From contig JBGUIU010000058.1 of the NCBI GenBank assembly GCA_045113275.1, positions 83,189 to 147,188 of the forward strand: a stretch of DNA of 64,000 nucleotides, written 5' to 3'. The notes below the pieces were generated by a model. It saw nothing but the letters and a program-made list of their open reading frames with translations. It was not told the origin of the DNA and ran no database searches. The position numbers were made by a program, and so were the translations under genes. This DNA comes from UBA1181 sp045113275 (GTDB taxonomy: Bacteria; Bacteroidota; Bacteroidia; Bacteroidales; Paludibacteraceae). Of this stretch, positions 32,917-42,881 are shown piece after piece (within the stretch, counting starts at the first letter, position 1; every line of letters starts with the position of its first letter).

Positions 32917-33948
32917 TTAGTGCGAAGAAGCAGGCGTAGAAGCAGCTGGAGAAGCAGCAGATGTAGATGAAGAACCTCCGCCTGCAACATACTTCTCAAC
33001 AGTTGAGTCTGATTCAAATCCAGGAATAGACTCAGACGACATTGAAGCATTGGTTGTAAGGAACGTCATGAGAGTACCTGCGCTGGTTGTGTTGCACCAG
33101 ATCTCAAAGTAAACCCTTCCGTTCTTGTCCTCTCCGATCTGATCATAACCGTAACCCTTGTCGTGAGTTTTAACGGTGATGTTGATCTGATCGTACTTGG
33201 TGCCAGGAATAGGCTTAGCATCCATGTGGTCAGCTCCCCATGCATAGTTTTGTCCGTTAGGGAACACAACAGCAGCAACACTGTCGTCGCCTCCGAACTC
33301 ATTCTTGTGGCTTGTGAACACAACAGGAACTGTGCTTGACAAAGTGCCATCAGGAGTCTCTGTTACAAAGATAGGCTTAGAATACTCTTGCCAATCCTTT
33401 TCAACCTTCTCCACAAGGATAGCACCAACCATCAAACCGGATGGAACATCAAGCTTGACAACTGTTGAAGTTGATTCAGCACTGAGTTTAGGAAGTCTCT
33501 CATCCTCAAATTGTGCCAACACACCTTCGAACACACTCTTGATGTTCGTACACAAGGTTGCAGCTGTTGAGGAATACTTGAACTCAAGAACAGCTTTATC
33601 CCTCCAAGTAGACTCCAATGGAGCATCATACGGAGCAGCCACAAAGCCGTCTGGAACAATTCTGAAACAGATTCTGAAAGGATCACCATCCTTCAGCAAA
33701 TCAGGATCAGCAGCCTCAACAACAGTTTTCAACTTTGCGCAGTCGATTGAAATCTGTGAAGTAACCTCTGCGCTGTACTTTTTCCTTGTAACAGACTCGA
33801 TGTCACCAGGAAGCACCTCCAAAAAATTCTTGATCCACAACTTGCCGCTTGGTAAGATACCATACTCAGCAGTCTTTGATGTGATATTATCACTCCCAAC
33901 CAAAGCGGTCAAAGAATTAATGACTGTTTTTCTCTTTAAATTAATCAT
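32917..33948 (-). CDS. Beta-rich head protein, possible auxiliary capsid protein, 343 aa
   Basis: The start is placed at ATG 33948 (MINLKRKTVINSLTALVG), just after the upstream stop; a longer in-frame extension overlaps that gene. The body is beta-rich with an Ig-like look. The C-terminus is a flexible Gly/Ser/Ala/Pro tail (GGGSSSTSAASPAASTPASSH minus the last residues). A strong terminator follows, making it the last gene of the capsid unit, as expected for an abundant decoration protein. That role is inference. Confidence 0.7.
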   Translation of the reverse strand: MINLKRKTVINSLTALVGSDNITSKTAEYGILPSGKLWIKNFLEVLPGDIESVTRKKYSAEVTSQISIDCAKLKTVVEAADPDLLKDGDPFRICFRIVPDGFVAAPYDAPLESTWRDKAVLEFKYSSTAATLCTNIKSVFEGVLAQFEDERLPKLSAESTSTVVKLDVPSGLMVGAILVEKVEKDWQEYSKPIFVTETPDGTLSSTVPVVFTSHKNEFGGDDSVAAVVFPNGQNYAWGADHMDAKPIPGTKYDQINITVKTHDKGYGYDQIGEDKNGRVYFEIWCNTTSAGTLMTFLTTNASMSSESIPGFESDSTVEKYVAGGGSSSTSAASPAASTPASSH

Positions 33949-33961
33949 ATCGTTTATCTTT

Positions 33962-34798
33962 TTAAGTTTGTAAATTATTAGCCGCCTTGACAGCCGCAAC
34001 GAGATTATTAATTAGCTCGTAGCACACCAAGTCGTTCCATTCAAGTATCTGTGATGTATCCTCGACAAGATCCATCTGCTCAGGATAAAGCCTGATGTGC
34101 TGAGGAGCCTTCACATAATCGAACTCGACTTTAGTCAGATAACCCTCGCCTCCATGCTCAATGAACAATTTGGACCGTGTAGGGTTGCCATACCTGACGG
34201 CTATCTCCCTGTCAACGACACTTACACTGCGATCACCTCCACCTTCGACATTATCCACAAGAAACTCCCTTCTGAAGTTGGAGTTATCTCCGGACTTATC
34301 AAGATAACTGGTGACGTTGTATTTACCCTGAATGTCAACGTCGGCATTGTTAGCTGACATCCTCTTGCCTACATTCTCATACACAAACCTGTAATAAGGT
34401 CTCGTAGCTTTCGGCTTGAGATATTCATTCACTCGAATCTCTTGAACCCTTGCGGGATTCATGTGCCTTGCAGGAATGTTTCTGACATCGCCGTTACCGC
34501 ATTTGCCGTTGCCGACTTCACTGAATGAACAGAAGCAGCTCAGCAGATGAAGATAATCGTCCGGAAGATATATAAAGGAATCACCCTTTTTCTCTACATC
34601 CAGCTCTGCACTTGAAACCAGAGGTCCAAGCCTGTCCACATCCTCCTGCTTGATGCTTTCTTTCTTAGGAAGAAGAGCATTGACATAATCAGAAACGACC
34701 TTATTAATCAGATAGTTGTAGTCATCAAGCAGTATGGTTGGAGCCTGAACCTTGTCAAGCTCCACCAAACATGCCTCATATGACTGTCTAGCCGTCAT
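33962..34798 (-). CDS. Head completion / ring protein candidate, 278 aa
   Basis: An N-terminal helical part (SYEACLVELDKVQAPTILLD, then LINKVVSDYVNALL) is followed by a beta-rich middle and a C-terminal helix (WNDLVCYELINNLVAAVKAA). This helix-strand-helix outline resembles head-tail adaptors such as P22 gp4-like proteins reported for crAss-like phages, but no signature was verified. It overlaps the 291-aa gene by 4 nt. Confidence 0.7.
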   Translation of the reverse strand: MTARQSYEACLVELDKVQAPTILLDDYNYLINKVVSDYVNALLPKKESIKQEDVDRLGPLVSSAELDVEKKGDSFIYLPDDYLHLLSCFCSFSEVGNGKCGNGDVRNIPARHMNPARVQEIRVNEYLKPKATRPYYRFVYENVGKRMSANNADVDIQGKYNVTSYLDKSGDNSNFRREFLVDNVEGGGDRSVSVVDREIAVRYGNPTRSKLFIEHGGEGYLTKVEFDYVKAPQHIRLYPEQMDLVEDTSQILEWNDLVCYELINNLVAAVKAANNLQT

Positions 34799-35670
34799 GC
34801 CTTAATCTTAATTTTACTGTTCTTAGAAGATTTTTTTTCAGTGACAATTTCAGGAAGAGCATCGTCGCTGCCACTCATTCCATACGTCTCACGTTTGATC
34901 GCAGTGAAGAAGCGATGGTTCTCAGGGGCCTTGAACCAATTTATGACAGCTTCCTTGGAACTGCCAAGTATCGTGTTGTCGGCCCAAATGAACAAACCGT
35001 TCTTGTTTCTGATGACATTCCTTTCAATCGCATCAATCAAAAGCAACGCAAGATTGATATCCGAATCTTCATAACTTCTGATGATCAACTCTGGCATGTC
35101 ATTGGCCAATTGAAGCAAATATGCCTCTATATCAGCCTCGATCATATTGTTGACTGGCTTGTTAAGCAACTTACAAATCTTCTTACGATGTTCAAGTGTG
35201 TCATCCAATACGTATGTTTCAGCCTTGTGTCTCTTTGCAATCTTTCCGTTAGACCTTCTGAGGTCATCCTCAAGATTCTCAACATAGAACTCAGCCTCAC
35301 CGTATCTCCTTCCGGTAAGAGTTGAATCATAATCTGTTCCCTCGTCGATGAGCAGGTGTCCGCTGCTGTCACGTCCGTCACGGCTCGGAGCTATGATCGG
35401 ATTGTATTTGATGGCTTCCCATTCAGCAGCCTCTACAGGCTTGGTCAGATCAAACGTCTTTCCGTCTGAAATCAATATTTCAGCATTTGCAGCGATGAAA
35501 TGGGTCTGGCCCAATTTCTTCCTGTCGTCATCGGAAAGAATGAGATCACCATCCTTGTTCACCTTTCTTACATGCGGAGGGTACTGACCCGTCTCCGGGT
35601 TCCTGTATGGCTGGACGGAAACCCATCCAACACTCTTACCGTACACATTCCTTAATACCACTTTGTCCAT
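34795..35670 (-). CDS. Capsid-associated protein directly after the major capsid gene, 291 aa
   Basis: The N-terminal 70 residues look like a small beta domain (VQPYRNPETGQYPPHVRKV). A helical part with basic residues follows, and the end is Lys/Ser-rich (TEKKSSKNSKIKIKA). No family recognised. Its place directly behind the capsid gene and the basic tail suggest a minor head protein in contact with DNA or capsid. Confidence 0.7.
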   Translation of the reverse strand: MDKVVLRNVYGKSVGWVSVQPYRNPETGQYPPHVRKVNKDGDLILSDDDRKKLGQTHFIAANAEILISDGKTFDLTKPVEAAEWEAIKYNPIIAPSRDGRDSSGHLLIDEGTDYDSTLTGRRYGEAEFYVENLEDDLRRSNGKIAKRHKAETYVLDDTLEHRKKICKLLNKPVNNMIEADIEAYLLQLANDMPELIIRSYEDSDINLALLLIDAIERNVIRNKNGLFIWADNTILGSSKEAVINWFKAPENHRFFTAIKRETYGMSGSDDALPEIVTEKKSSKNSKIKIKA

Positions 35671-35732
35671 ATCTTCTGTATTTAATATTCTTAATTAATC
35701 TTATGTATTTATCTGTTCAGCGAAACTCCGGA

Positions 35733-37217
35733 TTAGGCTTGCATGATGAATCCGCTTAAGAACGGCATGTAAACTCCGATACCGGAATACGCAACGTTGA
35801 TGTAAGTTGAAGCAGCCAATGGTGATGCAACTGCACCTCCGTTAGGAACACTCTTGCTTCCAACACCAGGAAGGAAGTTTGAATAGAATTCCTTTGACTT
35901 ACCTTGTCCATCATAGAATGAGAAGCATTCAATAGCTGGACGGTTCTTCAAAGCATCTGGCTTGATGTCAAGCATCATAGCGAATCCCTTGTCAGGATAC
36001 TCGATTGACAAAGCGCTGTCCACCTTGAAGATAATCTCGTTGCCTTCGATTTCGAAAGCAGAGAATGTTGCACCAAGCTTGGTGAATCCTCCAGTGTTTC
36101 CGTTTGCCTTCTTAGACCAGATAGCAGGTTCGGAACATTCCTTCCATGCATATGCTGTCTTCAATCCCAACTCGTTGATGTCTTGCCAGAACTTAGAGTT
36201 GCAGAGGAACAAATATTGGTTGCCAATATATGAATTCCTCTTATCGTTCAATGAGTGAACGATCCTTTGCATGCCTGACCATGTAACATGATCTGTATAC
36301 ACAGCCTTGCAAGCGTATTTTTGACAAGTAGGAACAACACCATCGCCAATGATGATAGGTTGTTTTGTAACCTCATCGAAGTCTGTAGCGTGTCCGTTTG
36401 CGTCAACGTTAGTTTTAGCAAGCAAGTTAGCTGAGTTGATACCAGACAACGTTGTTTCCAACAAGATGTTTTGGTACTCATCCAAAGCATAAAGCTTCTC
36501 GTCGTGATGAACTCCGTCCTCCTTTGCAATCTTCATGAAGTAATCTTCCTTCATCTGATACTCGGAAGATACGCTGATCTCGTAACGGTGACGAGTTACA
36601 TATCCCTTGTACCTTTCAATGTTCGATGTGAACTTGGAATATCCCTCGTAGTGTACTTCAGGAGCAGGTGAATACAACCATCTGGTTGTCATTCCCTTGG
36701 AACATGCAGCGAAGTTGATCTTTTGTTTTCCTGTAGGATCAATCAACTTAGCGCAAATCCTTACGCACTTGGAAGAGATGATTTCTGGTTTTGAAATCAC
36801 ACGGAATTGTTGATGAGATTTGTCAACCTCAAAAACATCACCCCTTTGGTAGTAAGACTCGCTCATCATGAAGTTTACTTCATTTGCACTGGTCCATGAA
36901 CCTTCAGAAGCTCCGGTGTTTGTGTCGATCGCACTTTCTGCGAAAGAAATCCTCTTGATCTCGTTGGAACGGATATCCCATGAGAAAGAAAGATTGTCGA
37001 TAACGGTCACGTTAGGATTCTTTTTCCTGTCACCCTCACCGTTTGTATAGAACACGTTTCCAAGTACCTGAGTGATGTAACTCAACGTGTACTCTGGATG
37101 TAATTGTCCGACCAAACCTAAGTAGTGAGGTCTGTCGTACAATAATTGAAAGAAATTGCCCGCCGTTAGAGTCATATTCTCATTCGCTGGCGAAGCGTAA
37201 GATGCTGTCATCCTCAT
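35733..37217 (-). CDS. Major capsid protein, crAss-like, 494 aa
   Basis: Length and N-terminal sequence (LTAGNFFQLLYDRPHYLGLVGQ minus its ends, then HPEYTLSYITQVLGN) agree with the HK97-fold major capsid proteins of crAss-like phages, which run near 490-500 residues. The candidate scaffold lies directly upstream and head proteins follow. The C-terminus ends in small and hydrophobic residues (YINVAYSGIGVYMPFLSGF). The last two thirds mix long strands and helices with no other motif. This is the best single marker for Crassvirales in the window. Confidence 0.9.
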   Translation of the reverse strand: MRMTASYASPANENMTLTAGNFFQLLYDRPHYLGLVGQLHPEYTLSYITQVLGNVFYTNGEGDRKKNPNVTVIDNLSFSWDIRSNEIKRISFAESAIDTNTGASEGSWTSANEVNFMMSESYYQRGDVFEVDKSHQQFRVISKPEIISSKCVRICAKLIDPTGKQKINFAACSKGMTTRWLYSPAPEVHYEGYSKFTSNIERYKGYVTRHRYEISVSSEYQMKEDYFMKIAKEDGVHHDEKLYALDEYQNILLETTLSGINSANLLAKTNVDANGHATDFDEVTKQPIIIGDGVVPTCQKYACKAVYTDHVTWSGMQRIVHSLNDKRNSYIGNQYLFLCNSKFWQDINELGLKTAYAWKECSEPAIWSKKANGNTGGFTKLGATFSAFEIEGNEIIFKVDSALSIEYPDKGFAMMLDIKPDALKNRPAIECFSFYDGQGKSKEFYSNFLPGVGSKSVPNGGAVASPLAASTYINVAYSGIGVYMPFLSGFIMQA

Positions 37218-37244
37218 AATTCACATATTTTAATTAGTAAATAA

Positions 37245-38324
37245 TTAATAGTCGAACTCTCCTATCTCACTCACTTCCTTACGCTGATTCGGATTAGGCG
37301 AACCTACAGTCCTCGTACTGGAATATCTGACGGTGTTTCTTCCGCCGCCAGCTGCAAATCCGTCATTATATGCAGATTTTGCTACATTGTTAACTCGCTC
37401 CTCATACTGCTTAGCAAAAGCATTAAAGTTAGAGTCACCGTACAATGCATAATATGCCATTTTCGCAAGAAACTTAGGATTCTTCATGCTGTAGTCAAGC
37501 TGACTCTTCCCGTTCTTGTCCTTGTCGAAGACAAATGAGCTAATCCTTTTCTTCTCGTCATCAGTGAGCTTTATGTTTACCGAATCAAGATTCAGAAAAT
37601 CATTGTCGTTGAGCTTTGTCTCAAACCCTTCACGCATCTTTCTGTCAGCACTTTCGTTGACAGCGTTCTTGTACTTGCTGGCGTTCTCGATCTTCTTACG
37701 GCTCATTTCCTCATACTTGTTCCTGATACCGTCGACAATCATTTCAAACGTATCAGCATCGGACTTAGCCGCATCGAGAGCCCTCTCGGCCTGCTCGTCT
37801 GTGCTTTTAGGATTCTCAACCTTGAAGTTCGCCTTGAACACTTCTTCGTCAGTGAAATTGTCCATGTCCACACCGGACACCGAAGTGCGCTCCTCGTACT
37901 GCTTCATGGCATCATTAATCCTCATGTCCAAATACTCGTTAGGGCTGATACCGCTTTGCCTCCAGCCGTTGATCATGTCTATTTCATCATCGGTGAAGTT
38001 GTAGGCAGGATCCTTTTCGTCGTTAAACAGGACGTCAAGTTTCTCCTGGTTAGGAAGCTCATTGAACTTCCTGCTTTTCGATGTTCCGTCAGGATCAACG
38101 AACTCAATGTTGTTGGGATCAATACCCCTGCTCCTGAACATAAATGACATGAAGTCCTCGTCTTGTATTCCCTGGCCTTCAAGGAATGATTTGTCTATCA
38201 CAGACGTGAACTGCTGTTGCTGCTGTGGGGGCTCCGGTTCAATATGCTGACCACCCTGACCGCTGTAATCTGGCAAATCCTCTTCGTAGATGTCGCCAAC
38301 CTGATTCTGATTCGAATTTTCCAT
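37245..38324 (-). CDS. Scaffolding protein candidate, 359 aa
   Basis: A very acidic, helical protein with a Pro/Gln-rich N-terminus (HIEPEPPQQQQQ), long charged helices and a Gly/Arg/Ser-rich tail. It lies immediately upstream of the major capsid gene with a 27-nt gap. Composition and position fit a capsid assembly scaffold. No sequence signature is available to prove it. Confidence 0.75.
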   Translation of the reverse strand: MENSNQNQVGDIYEEDLPDYSGQGGQHIEPEPPQQQQQFTSVIDKSFLEGQGIQDEDFMSFMFRSRGIDPNNIEFVDPDGTSKSRKFNELPNQEKLDVLFNDEKDPAYNFTDDEIDMINGWRQSGISPNEYLDMRINDAMKQYEERTSVSGVDMDNFTDEEVFKANFKVENPKSTDEQAERALDAAKSDADTFEMIVDGIRNKYEEMSRKKIENASKYKNAVNESADRKMREGFETKLNDNDFLNLDSVNIKLTDDEKKRISSFVFDKDKNGKSQLDYSMKNPKFLAKMAYYALYGDSNFNAFAKQYEERVNNVAKSAYNDGFAAGGGRNTVRYSSTRTVGSPNPNQRKEVSEIGEFDY

Positions 38325-38346
38325 TGTTCTCTAAACTTTAATATTC

Positions 38347-39915
38347 TTACTCATTGACTCTTAAATATCCACCGTCAACATACAGCTCTCCTGGAAGAGA
38401 AGCACTAGACGGAAGACCTTTGAAAACAACCGAATTTCCGACGGAAATAAGCAATCCGGTTCGGTAATCAGTGAAAGTCGTAGCTAGTGACGCATCACGC
38501 CTCACATGAAAATACCCTGACCTTTCAAGCTCATCGTCGAAAATACGGAAATTTTCGCTGTAAATATAATAATTAATTCCGTTAACCAAAAATCCTGAAT
38601 CGTAACTGACAGGAACGGCTATCACAGGGATACCGAACCTTCCACCGACCGGAAATCTTACACCTATCCGTTCTACGCCATAAATGACTGACTTACAACA
38701 ATTAAAGTCAATACACCCTACAACAGACACCTGTCTCACATCCACAGGAAACTCCATGCTTGATGAGACGACACAGCATCCTGAAAGCACATTTGTAACA
38801 ACACAGAACGTATCTCCGTTAAGTAAAAGTATGTCACCGACGGCGTATTTCCCGTCAATGATGGCGAACTTTCCGTTGAAATACCTGTAATATGTATACA
38901 TCCTCACAACATCAGACCCGTTATACACAAGTTCAAATCTGTCCCTGTCAAACCCTTCATCATACAGTTCGATCTCATCTGAATATGTTTCATACGATGA
39001 TGTCTTCCATCCAACTATCACAAGCGAGGAAATTCCTGAAAGAGTGCCGCTGACAGGTATATCGACAAGATATGTGCCATCAGACTCCTCCCTGCTGAAC
39101 GCTGACATGGGTGAACCGCCGACAATCAACGACAGATCGTTAGTCTCAACCGTTATATAGAAGCCTGCTGATTCGCATGATATGCTTCCTACACTGGCAG
39201 TAACCTTACCATATCCGTCATCATACTCATCAAGACCTGTGACGGTGACGTAATTCGGAAAACCACCGTCCGAATACGAATGCCTCTCAGTCACCTCAAA
39301 CTCAACCGGCTGGCACGAACCTTCTGAATATGACCTGTAGTCACCCTCCTCGTCAACATCAGACACATCAACGGTATCTTCAAGGTCATAGTACAGAGTA
39401 TCCTGTTCATCGTCTGGCTCAGCTGTCAGAATTGTTATCGACGACTGATACGATATATCATCATCTTTAGCATCATCACCGCCATCAACAGTCATGTTCG
39501 ACACAGTAAGGCTGTCAACAACGAGATTGCCGAAATGCCAGTCACCGGATATATCATACGACCCCTTTGCATTAAGGAAAAAACTTGAAGGATGACCGTC
39601 AAGATACTCAGCATTCAGATTGCTGACCATGTCTTTTGTCTTCATAGAAAAGCCTTCTGAAAACACAGGCCTTCCTACGAAATATCCATCCACATCGGTA
39701 TTGCTGCTTTCCGAACTCGTTTCTGAATCAGAACTATCAGTACTTTCTGAAGATTTCACCTTATTCCTTGACACAATATCCTCAAGCTTTGTCATTCTGG
39801 ATCCGTTCCTGACGTAAATACAGGAGGAATCCAGAACGATTCCGCTTACGCCGTTGCCAACTATCACTGACCTTCGGCCGTTAATCTCAGATATCCTTAC
39901 AAGCTCATTCATCAT
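38347..39915 (-). CDS. Fibre-like virion protein, 522 aa
   Basis: After a short N-terminal domain (ISEINGRRSVIVGNGVSGIVL) there is a Ser/Glu/Asp-rich linker (about residues 52-75). Then comes AEYLDGHPSSFFLNAKGSYD followed by SGDWHFGN, a pattern common in phage fibres. The rest is beta-rich with many Tyr, Ser and Asp. It starts 15 nt after the 701-aa fibre gene ends and lies next to the scaffold, which favours a head-attached fibre. Confidence 0.7.
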   Translation of the reverse strand: MMNELVRISEINGRRSVIVGNGVSGIVLDSSCIYVRNGSRMTKLEDIVSRNKVKSSESTDSSDSETSSESSNTDVDGYFVGRPVFSEGFSMKTKDMVSNLNAEYLDGHPSSFFLNAKGSYDISGDWHFGNLVVDSLTVSNMTVDGGDDAKDDDISYQSSITILTAEPDDEQDTLYYDLEDTVDVSDVDEEGDYRSYSEGSCQPVEFEVTERHSYSDGGFPNYVTVTGLDEYDDGYGKVTASVGSISCESAGFYITVETNDLSLIVGGSPMSAFSREESDGTYLVDIPVSGTLSGISSLVIVGWKTSSYETYSDEIELYDEGFDRDRFELVYNGSDVVRMYTYYRYFNGKFAIIDGKYAVGDILLLNGDTFCVVTNVLSGCCVVSSSMEFPVDVRQVSVVGCIDFNCCKSVIYGVERIGVRFPVGGRFGIPVIAVPVSYDSGFLVNGINYYIYSENFRIFDDELERSGYFHVRRDASLATTFTDYRTGLLISVGNSVVFKGLPSSASLPGELYVDGGYLRVNE

Positions 39916-39930
39916 TCAATATCACATCTG

Positions 39931-42036
39931 CTATTTACTGCTCGCGTTACTGCTTTCGGTACCTTCCCAGTAATACACAGGAGCTCCTTCGACAAATCTG
40001 CATTTAAGTACATATTCATCGTAGCCATCATCCTCGCACTTAGGTACCATCGTATAGTCTTCGGTTGATACTCCAGATGATGAGATTCTGAATATCTCAT
40101 CACCGGTACTGCACCAGAGCTGGTCAGTAATCCTGTTGTATGACTGATGAGATCCAAGGAACACATCGGTAGGCACTACATCTTCAAGCACGACCCACTC
40201 GTCATACTCGTCCTTGACGTAAACGACATCATTCTCAACATCAAGAATCATATCGCTGTTATCAGCATTGTCACCGTCAATATAGAAATCATTATATATC
40301 CTTCCATACAAGGTGCTGTACTGCATATAACCGTACCTTCCTCCGGATGAAAGGCTCTCTAGAACATCTGTCATGTCATCCCCCTCACCGGCAGATACCT
40401 CCTGATAAGTATATGAATCATTCTGACTGTTGTAAATATACTTCAAGAATGATTCGGTAAGATCATACTCGTCATATTCTTCCGAACCGATAGCCTTGAC
40501 TCTCATGATACCATTGTCAAGATCTATTATAACATGGCTTCCTGCCATTTCATGCGACTGGCCTCTTTCACTGTATAGGTACGGAACGCTCGGCGTTATT
40601 GATATTACACCTCCGACCTTTCTGATATTTATGTTCACGAAGTAAGTTTGGCTACTGTCTGTCGCATATACAGGTATGACATCATCCCCTGTAGTGAATG
40701 AAGGAGATATAGTGCAGCTTTGACTTCCAGGTTCGCAGGTATAGCTGAACATCGGAATACATTTTTCTATAATACCTTCCCCAGTAGGTCTTGGATGATC
40801 ATGCCTCATTCTGCCGATCGACGCACCGAATGATCTACACATTCCGCCCTTAGTCCTGTTGCCGACATCGAATATTAAAAAATCAGTGTATGTGACTCCG
40901 TCTTCCATGAACCTTCTCATGAATCCGAACCCTAATCCGTCATTCGCATAATTACCCTGATAATAGCCGACCTCTATGTCGTTCTCTATGTAATAGCGAC
41001 TTGAATTGTCGCACCACAACAACGTAGGGTCCATATTGTCAGTAGCATATATACTGTCTGTATCGGCATCATATTGCCATGGAGAACTGACCGAACTATA
41101 TTGCTGATTCTTGTACGCATACTCTATGCTGAAATTACTAAGAACCTTCTTCATACCCATCTTGACAGGACTCATGTGTCTTTCATTCATACACCTCTCA
41201 AGATCATCAGCATTATCGACGACAACGAAGTTCGTATACATGAACTGTTTAGTAGTCAGATCCTCGCCGTTTTCAGAGTATATAAGCTCATTCTTGATCT
41301 TCGGTATCTGCTCCGGTTCATTGACAGATAAATCATATCCGACAATCTTCTCATCCTCACGCTTCTCAGTTACAGTAACAGACATATCCTCACTCGTAAC
41401 AGTGATAGGTGCAGGAACTTCAGGGAACAGAACTTTCAGTTTTCCGTTTCCGTCAACAGTCGTCGTCTCCCCGTCAAGAATCACACATCCCTTCCTTTCA
41501 GTGCTTGCATCAGGAAAATTGACAGACAAGACACCGTCATTGGCGATATTGACCGTATTGCCGTCACTCTTCACACCTCCTAGAATCTCCTCCGTCGCAA
41601 CAGGAAGCTCGTACTGAGGCGGATCCTCATTCAGAATATGAAGTTCCGTTTCGCCGTTGTAGTAGATGCTGTCATCATGCTTATCTATTATGATGCATCC
41701 CACAGGAGGCTGTACGGGCGTTTCAACAAAAGAATATCCGTTATCCCTGACTTTCTGGTAAAGCTTATATGTGGTAGTGTTGAACACGTATTCATCTACC
41801 TCAGCATCAGACAACGATATCTCAGAAGTCGCTCCTGTCTTGGCAGTGAAAACAACTCCGGTGAATATGTTACCTACCTCGTTACGTTCAATCAGCTCCC
41901 TTATCTTCTCATCAGTAAGACCAAGATTCTCCCTTGCCTTGAGCTTTTCAGCCTCGGTTTTAAACTCACCGAGAAAATTATTGTGCATTAATGGATAGTT
42001 TGTATCATACATGCACGTTTTTTTTGGTTTATCCAT
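39931..42036 (-). CDS. Head-fibre-like protein with LGEF anchor motif, 701 aa
   Basis: Residues 20-40 read NFLGEFKTEAEKLKARENLG, the same anchor motif as in the 533-aa and 259-aa proteins. The remaining 650 residues are beta-rich, with two long Tyr/Asp/Ser-rich domains. The motif is widespread at the base of phage fibres, and in crAss-like phages it occurs in head fibre proteins. It follows the DUF5675-like gene by 8 nt. Confidence 0.75.
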   Translation of the reverse strand: MDKPKKTCMYDTNYPLMHNNFLGEFKTEAEKLKARENLGLTDEKIRELIERNEVGNIFTGVVFTAKTGATSEISLSDAEVDEYVFNTTTYKLYQKVRDNGYSFVETPVQPPVGCIIIDKHDDSIYYNGETELHILNEDPPQYELPVATEEILGGVKSDGNTVNIANDGVLSVNFPDASTERKGCVILDGETTTVDGNGKLKVLFPEVPAPITVTSEDMSVTVTEKREDEKIVGYDLSVNEPEQIPKIKNELIYSENGEDLTTKQFMYTNFVVVDNADDLERCMNERHMSPVKMGMKKVLSNFSIEYAYKNQQYSSVSSPWQYDADTDSIYATDNMDPTLLWCDNSSRYYIENDIEVGYYQGNYANDGLGFGFMRRFMEDGVTYTDFLIFDVGNRTKGGMCRSFGASIGRMRHDHPRPTGEGIIEKCIPMFSYTCEPGSQSCTISPSFTTGDDVIPVYATDSSQTYFVNINIRKVGGVISITPSVPYLYSERGQSHEMAGSHVIIDLDNGIMRVKAIGSEEYDEYDLTESFLKYIYNSQNDSYTYQEVSAGEGDDMTDVLESLSSGGRYGYMQYSTLYGRIYNDFYIDGDNADNSDMILDVENDVVYVKDEYDEWVVLEDVVPTDVFLGSHQSYNRITDQLWCSTGDEIFRISSSGVSTEDYTMVPKCEDDGYDEYVLKCRFVEGAPVYYWEGTESSNASSK

Positions 42037-42044
42037 AATCCAAT

Positions 42045-42503
42045 TTATTTTATCGTTATGAATGCCCTGCCACCATTACTGATGACAAACCATATTTTTT
42101 CGTTAATTCTTTTACATGTCTTTCTTGAATTGACAACCATCCCCTTCACTCTGTTCTCACCAGGAAGAATACATCCTCTCGTGTCCTTAGGATATGATCC
42201 TGCATGAATCTCTATGCTCTTGAATCCCTTCACATTTCGAAGAAGAGGCACCTTACCGTTGATTGCATACTCCAACTTCCCGAATTTCGGCGAATTGACA
42301 AAAATTATCTCATATCTGCCTGTAGGTATAGCTGTCTCTCCAAGATGAGCTTCCTTGATTTTGAGAATCTCATCCTCACTCATATACTGCGTAAGACCCC
42401 TGTCGGTGTCCTCAAGCGTGTTACACTCGAACTTTCCGTCGATATAGAGGTTCCCTATCGTGTACTTCTCTTTTTTTGCGAATCTATCTAATACTAATTC
42501 CAT
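42045..42503 (-). CDS. DUF5675-like protein, 152 aa
   Basis: The family outline is clear: MELVLDRFAKKEKYTIGNLYI, CNTLEDTDRG (27-36), ETAIPTGRYEI (56-66) and SIEIHAGSYPKDTRGCILPG, with H100 and C111. The His...Gly-Cys pairing recalls the catalytic motif of L,D-transpeptidase-type (YkuD) enzymes. A role at peptidoglycan is therefore possible but unproven. The ATG at 42503 is chosen because it gives the usual family N-terminus; the frame could extend to 42527. It has a promoter at 42551-42581, divergent from the plus-strand island. Confidence 0.8.
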   Translation of the reverse strand: MELVLDRFAKKEKYTIGNLYIDGKFECNTLEDTDRGLTQYMSEDEILKIKEAHLGETAIPTGRYEIIFVNSPKFGKLEYAINGKVPLLRNVKGFKSIEIHAGSYPKDTRGCILPGENRVKGMVVNSRKTCKRINEKIWFVISNGGRAFITIK

Positions 42504-42550
42504 AAGCACAATATTAAAATTAGACATGTGCCGACAATAGCCGTCGTTTA

Positions 42551-42581
42551 CAAAAATAGGAAAAAATTACAAACAAAGAAA
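42551..42581 (-). promoter_or_regulatory. Promoter for the DUF5675-like gene and following fibres
   Basis: On the minus strand TTTC (42581-42578) is followed after 19 nt by TATTTTTG (42558-42551). The upstream box is off consensus by one base. Confidence 0.5.
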
Positions 42582-42604
42582 ATAGCGTCAGAACCGCGTC
42601 GGGC

Positions 42605-42635
42605 TTTCCGTTTTGAATTAAAAATCATATATTTG
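42605..42635 (+). promoter_or_regulatory. Promoter for the plus-strand island
   Basis: TTTC (42605-42608) is followed after 19 nt by TATATTTG (42628-42635). It lies about 20 nt upstream of the first ATG at 42657. Confidence 0.55.
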
Positions 42636-42656
42636 TGAAATCTAATATTTTAAGAT

Positions 42657-42881
42657 ATGAACAAGAACGGTTACGCAGAAACAAGAATGATGATATGCAG
42701 GTCATGTCCGCTGTGCAAGCAAACAGAAGACGGTCTTATATGCAATCCGAATCTATGGCTCAATCCTAAGAACGGAATCGTATCAGCCAAACCTGCACCA
42801 GGATCTGTGAACGGATGCAACTGCATTCTTGAGGATAAAGTGGAGGAGGGAAGCGAATCATGCCCTGCAGGTAAATGGTGA
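42657..42881 (+). CDS. Small zinc-ribbon-like protein, 74 aa
   Basis: Seven Cys residues are arranged as ICRSCPLC (14, 17, 20), C29, CNC (54, 56) and a final CPAGKW. The C-terminal half (CILEDKVEEGSESCP) is clearly related to that of the next gene, with which it overlaps by 7 nt. Probably a structural zinc-binding fold; function unknown. It is the first gene of the plus-strand island. Confidence 0.75.
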   Translation: MNKNGYAETRMMICRSCPLCKQTEDGLICNPNLWLNPKNGIVSAKPAPGSVNGCNCILEDKVEEGSESCPAGKW

